Assembly: GCA_023441125.1 (NCBI GenBank)
Contig: JAEZQV010000226.1
Coordinates: 1 to 15,462 of the forward strand
Length of the DNA: 15,462 nucleotides
DNA from: Bacillota bacterium
GTDB lineage: Bacteria > Bacillota_C > Negativicutes > Sporomusales > Sporomusaceae
Direction: 5' to 3'
In this document: one piece after another, positions 13,427 to 15,462 of the stretch
Layout: the number at the start of each line of letters is the position of its first letter
How positions within the stretch are numbered: position 1 is the stretch's first letter
The notes under the pieces: model-generated
The model's database searches: none
What the model saw: only the letters and a program-made list of their open reading frames with translations
What the model was told of the DNA's origin: nothing
Made by a program: the position numbers and the translations under genes

Positions 13427-14470
13427 ATGTATAAACAAAATTTGCTTATTTTTTTACTAGCTGCTGCCAGCGGGTTTATATTTTTCCTGCTTCATCTGCC
13501 CATTCCCTGGACATTAGGGCCCATGGCCCTGGCAATGGTGGTTGGCAAAAAACCATTGTCCTGGCCAAAGCAGGTCCGTAATGCCGGTCTGGTCGTCCTG
13601 GGCTATATGCTGGGCAGCCCGTTTACCCCGGCGGTGGCTCATCAGGTTGTGCAGCAGCTGCCGGTGATGCTGACAATGACGCTGCTGCTGATTAGCCTCT
13701 GCCTGGGCACCGGCTATCTATCCGGTCGCTATACCGGTGTGGGCTTACCCAACAGCCTGATGGGCAGCATTCCCGGCGGACTGTCCCAAATGTCCGCGAT
13801 TTGCGAGGAAATCGAAGGGATAAATTTATCGGCGGTAACACTCATGCAAACCGTCCGGGTGCTTACCGTGTTATCGGTTGTCCCTATGCTGGCGCTCCAC
13901 GGTATTGCCGGCGGGCCTGCCGCTGCCGGCAGCGCAGCTTCTCCCCTGGCGGCCGACCAGTTACCGGTTTTGACGTTGTTTGCCCTGATCATTCTGATTT
14001 TGATCAAGCTTGCCAAACGCCTGCAGATTTCCAGCGTATATGTCCTGGCTCCGGTGCTGGGCACGGCCAGTCTGGTGCTGGCCGGGGTGAAGGCGCCGGT
14101 ATTGCCGGCGCCCGTTATTGCCATAGCGCAGATTTGTGTGGGTATCAGGATGGGACAGGATGTGGATTTCGGCAGCATCAGCAACTGGAAAAAAATAGCC
14201 GTGGCCAATTTCGTTAGTGTGTTGTCAGTCATCTTGCTGCTGTTAGGCATAGCCTACGTTTACTCGCATATCTATCCGGCGTCCTTTGTAACGGCCTTTA
14301 TCAGCATGGCTCCCGGCGGCATATCGGAAATGGGCCTGACAGCCATGGCGGTCAATGCCGACCTGCCTATCGTGGTTGCCTATCAATTATTCCGTCTGCT
14401 CTTTATTCTGCTGGCCTGTGTACCGGCTACCCGCTGGCTGATCCGAAAAAGCTGCGCCAACCGGACTTAA
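13427..14470 (+). CDS. AbrB family membrane protein (putative transporter, two AbrB_dup repeats)
   Basis: A 347-residue hydrophobic protein with about ten membrane segments. It has two matching halves: WTLGPM...GYMLGSPFT...SIPGGLSQM (114-122), and VLAPVLG...GIRMGQDVD...SMAPGGISEM (293-302). This is the internal repeat of the AbrB membrane family (PF05145), unrelated to the AbrB transition-state DNA-binding protein and often mislabelled ammonia monooxygenase. The substrate is unknown; a permease role is only suggested for relatives. The ATG at 13427 is preferred because AGGTGA lies five bases upstream; an ATG at 13388 lacks a ribosome binding site and sits in the promoter. Terminators and promoters isolate it from the citrate transporter, so its proximity does not prove a citrate role. 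Its stop overlaps the stop of the convergent gene. Confidence 0.87.
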   Translation: MYKQNLLIFLLAAASGFIFFLLHLPIPWTLGPMALAMVVGKKPLSWPKQVRNAGLVVLGYMLGSPFTPAVAHQVVQQLPVMLTMTLLLISLCLGTGYLSGRYTGVGLPNSLMGSIPGGLSQMSAICEEIEGINLSAVTLMQTVRVLTVLSVVPMLALHGIAGGPAAAGSAASPLAADQLPVLTLFALIILILIKLAKRLQISSVYVLAPVLGTASLVLAGVKAPVLPAPVIAIAQICVGIRMGQDVDFGSISNWKKIAVANFVSVLSVILLLLGIAYVYSHIYPASFVTAFISMAPGGISEMGLTAMAVNADLPIVVAYQLFRLLFILLACVPATRWLIRKSCANRT

Positions 14471-14682
14471 GCCCGTTTTTGCTCAATATCTTTTAAACGC
14501 AGCAAAAATTTTTCCACTTTGCCGACTTCGCCGCTTATCTCATACTCATACAACCAGCCGGCCGCCTCGCTGCGGCTTTCCACAAACCGTACCTCTACCA
14601 GGCATTCCCCGCCTAAAATATCGGTGCGCCGCGGTTCAAGCGGCGTAACAACACTTTCCGTAACCTTTACAAATTTGCGCAT
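14467..14682 (-). CDS. Small protein of unknown function (71 residues)
   Basis: I do not recognise a family. The 71-residue sequence is soluble and charged, with beta-rich character in the middle (ECLVEVRFVES and WLYEYEIS) and a likely C-terminal helix (VEKFLLRLKDIEQKRA). It has no signal peptide, membrane segment or cysteine pair. Reality as a gene is supported by GAGG seven bases before the ATG and by a TATAAT promoter at proper spacing. Its stop codon overlaps the AbrB-family stop: both lie in the TTAA at 14467-14470, so the two genes converge without a gap. Confidence 0.7.
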   Translation of the reverse strand: MRKFVKVTESVVTPLEPRRTDILGGECLVEVRFVESRSEAAGWLYEYEISGEVGKVEKFLLRLKDIEQKRA

Positions 14683-14720
14683 GAATAAACCTCACTTAGC
14701 TGTCATTTACTATGTTCTCT

Positions 14721-14749
14721 ATTATAGCAAGGCGCCCGGCTCCCGTCAT
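14721..14749 (-). promoter_or_regulatory. Promoter of the 71-residue protein gene
   Basis: The minus strand carries ATGACG (14744-14749), a 17-base spacer and a perfect TATAAT (14721-14726). The start would be near 14714, about 30 bases before the ATG. Confidence 0.65.
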
Positions 14750-14767
14750 CCTTTTACCGGCTAAACC

Positions 14768-14796
14768 TTGACTTTTTTTCACTTTCATATTACATT
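14768..14796 (+). promoter_or_regulatory. Promoter of the 92-residue protein gene
   Basis: TTGACT (14768-14773) and TACATT (14791-14796) are 17 bases apart and match at 5/6 and 4/6. It is divergent from the promoter at 14721-14749, and the two share a gap of about 170 bases. Confidence 0.6.
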
Positions 14797-14852
14797 GATG
14801 GTGTTAAGCCTTGCTAGCGAGGGCAAAATATAACAAAGTGGTGATTACAGCA

Positions 14853-15131
14853 ATGTCAGAAAGAATGACCCTGCAAGACGTACTCAGAGAGTATGGTATT
14901 CCCCTGGCAACCCTCAACGTAACAGCCTCCCAGCAAGATTGCCTGGAACTGCGCGAACGGCTGCTGGCCATCCGGGATCTCAGTCAGGCCAAGGAGCAGG
15001 GTTATCTGGAAGTGGCCTGCACATTTTATATCGATGTCCATGACATTGATCGTTATTTATCAGGAGAACTGCCTAATTTAGCGGAAATATACACCTTTCC
15101 CGAAGATGTAAAAACCTACAAGGAGGAGTAA
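14853..15131 (+). CDS. Small protein of unknown function (92 residues)
   Basis: No family recognised. The protein begins MSERMTLQDVLREYGIP, a short amphipathic helical start, and continues with a helical stretch (CLELRERLLAIRDLSQ) and an acidic, aromatic tail. It is cytoplasmic, with no signal or membrane segment. The start is uncertain. The ATG at 14853 has a moderate GTGGTG nine bases upstream. A TTG at 14811 lies almost at the predicted transcription start and is less likely, and an ATG at 14865 has no clear ribosome binding site. The last codons overlap the AGGAGG of the next gene, so the two are likely co-transcribed. Confidence 0.65.
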   Translation: MSERMTLQDVLREYGIPLATLNVTASQQDCLELRERLLAIRDLSQAKEQGYLEVACTFYIDVHDIDRYLSGELPNLAEIYTFPEDVKTYKEE

Positions 15132-15139
15132 TTTTACGA

Positions 15140-15462
15140 ATGAAAAAACTTTTGCTACTGACTGTTGTGTTCATGTTTGTTTGTAATACAGTAAGCTTTG
15201 CCGCCGTAAGCGGTTCCAAACCGAAAACGTCCGCTCCGTCATCCGTCAAACCGCCAACCACGATGCAGGCAGCACCGGCCAAAGACACTACCAGCGAGTA
15301 TAAGCCTTCCGCCCCGGCCCAAAGCTATAGTGATAAAGCGCCGGCTGCCAAAGCCAATGCGCCGACTATGCAGCAGCCGGCTGCCCAGCAGGCTAATACC
15401 GGCGGCTTCCTGCGCAACGCCGGCCTCTTTGGCGGCGGCATGCTGTTAGGCAGTATGCTGGG
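15140..15462 (+). CDS. Secreted low-complexity protein, C-terminus cut by window edge
   Basis: The first 107 residues of an open frame that continues past the window. It starts with a clear signal peptide: MKK, a hydrophobic core, then SFA-A as the probable signal peptidase I site (after residue 21). Residues about 23-90 are a disordered linker rich in Ala, Pro, Lys, Ser and Gln. They are followed by a Gly-rich hydrophobic stretch (GGFLRNAGLFGGGMLLGSML), probably the start of a membrane segment. This layout resembles the N-termini of bacterial Tim44-like proteins, but the defining domain would lie beyond the edge, so that is a guess. AGGAGG at 15120-15126 serves as the ribosome binding site, with slightly long spacing. 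Confidence 0.75.
   Translation, partial: MKKLLLLTVVFMFVCNTVSFAAVSGSKPKTSAPSSVKPPTTMQAAPAKDTTSEYKPSAPAQSYSDKAPAAKANAPTMQQPAAQQANTGGFLRNAGLFGGGMLLGSML

Noticed and set aside
13427..14470. Assignment as ammonia monooxygenase or as the AbrB transition-state regulator
   Set aside because: The protein is a polytopic membrane protein with duplicated PGG-S-x-M motifs; both names come from database confusion over the AbrB membrane family.
1..15462. CRISPR array, tRNA or rRNA gene, insertion sequence, toxin-antitoxin or phage defence system
   Set aside because: No regularly spaced repeats, cloverleaf sequences, transposase motifs or defence-gene motifs were seen. The window is mostly metabolic and housekeeping genes.

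Overview
The window reads as chromosome of an anaerobic, moderate-GC Firmicute, most likely a Negativicute of the Sporomusa/Pelosinus type. That placement is inference from gene content (citrate lyase operon with a fused citXG gene and a biotin-less oxaloacetate decarboxylase alpha subunit), strong AGGAGG-type ribosome binding sites, and GTG and TTG starts. No RNA gene, insertion sequence, phage gene or CRISPR array is visible, and no gene-free stretch exceeds about 265 bases.

Left part (1-5150, genes on the minus strand). In transcription order: an ABC-F ATPase, a YitT-family membrane protein, a GNAT acetyltransferase with a second GNAT-like half, an Fpg/Nei-type DNA glycosylase, and a truncated NimA-like flavin-binding protein with its own promoter and a 17-base operator-like palindrome. 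The 262-base gap before the acetyltransferase gene holds overlapping, mutually exclusive inverted repeats and two copies of an 8-base palindrome.

Centre (5114-13371). This is a citrate utilisation island. The minus-strand operon citD-citE-citF-citXG-oadA ends in a clear terminator. It encodes the three citrate lyase subunits, a fused enzyme that makes and attaches the citrate lyase prosthetic group, and the carboxyltransferase subunit that takes oxaloacetate to pyruvate. Divergent from it is a LysR-type regulator, followed by a CitMHS-family citrate transporter with its own promoter. The two target promoters (citD and transporter) each carry a T-N11-A dyad centred exactly 54 bases from the -10 box. 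The two dyads share 11 of 16 bases, which suggests one regulator controls uptake and cleavage together. Citrate lyase ligase (citC), a biotin carrier and the decarboxylase membrane subunits are not in the window.

Right part (13372-15462). It holds an AbrB-family membrane protein with two internal repeats, a convergent 71-residue protein of unknown function whose stop codon overlaps the AbrB stop, then a divergently transcribed 92-residue unknown protein followed by a secreted low-complexity protein cut by the window edge.

Most of the window is recognisable biology. The least explained items are the hairpin region at 2288-2479, the small unknown genes at the right end, and the precise regulatory layout of the citrate island.
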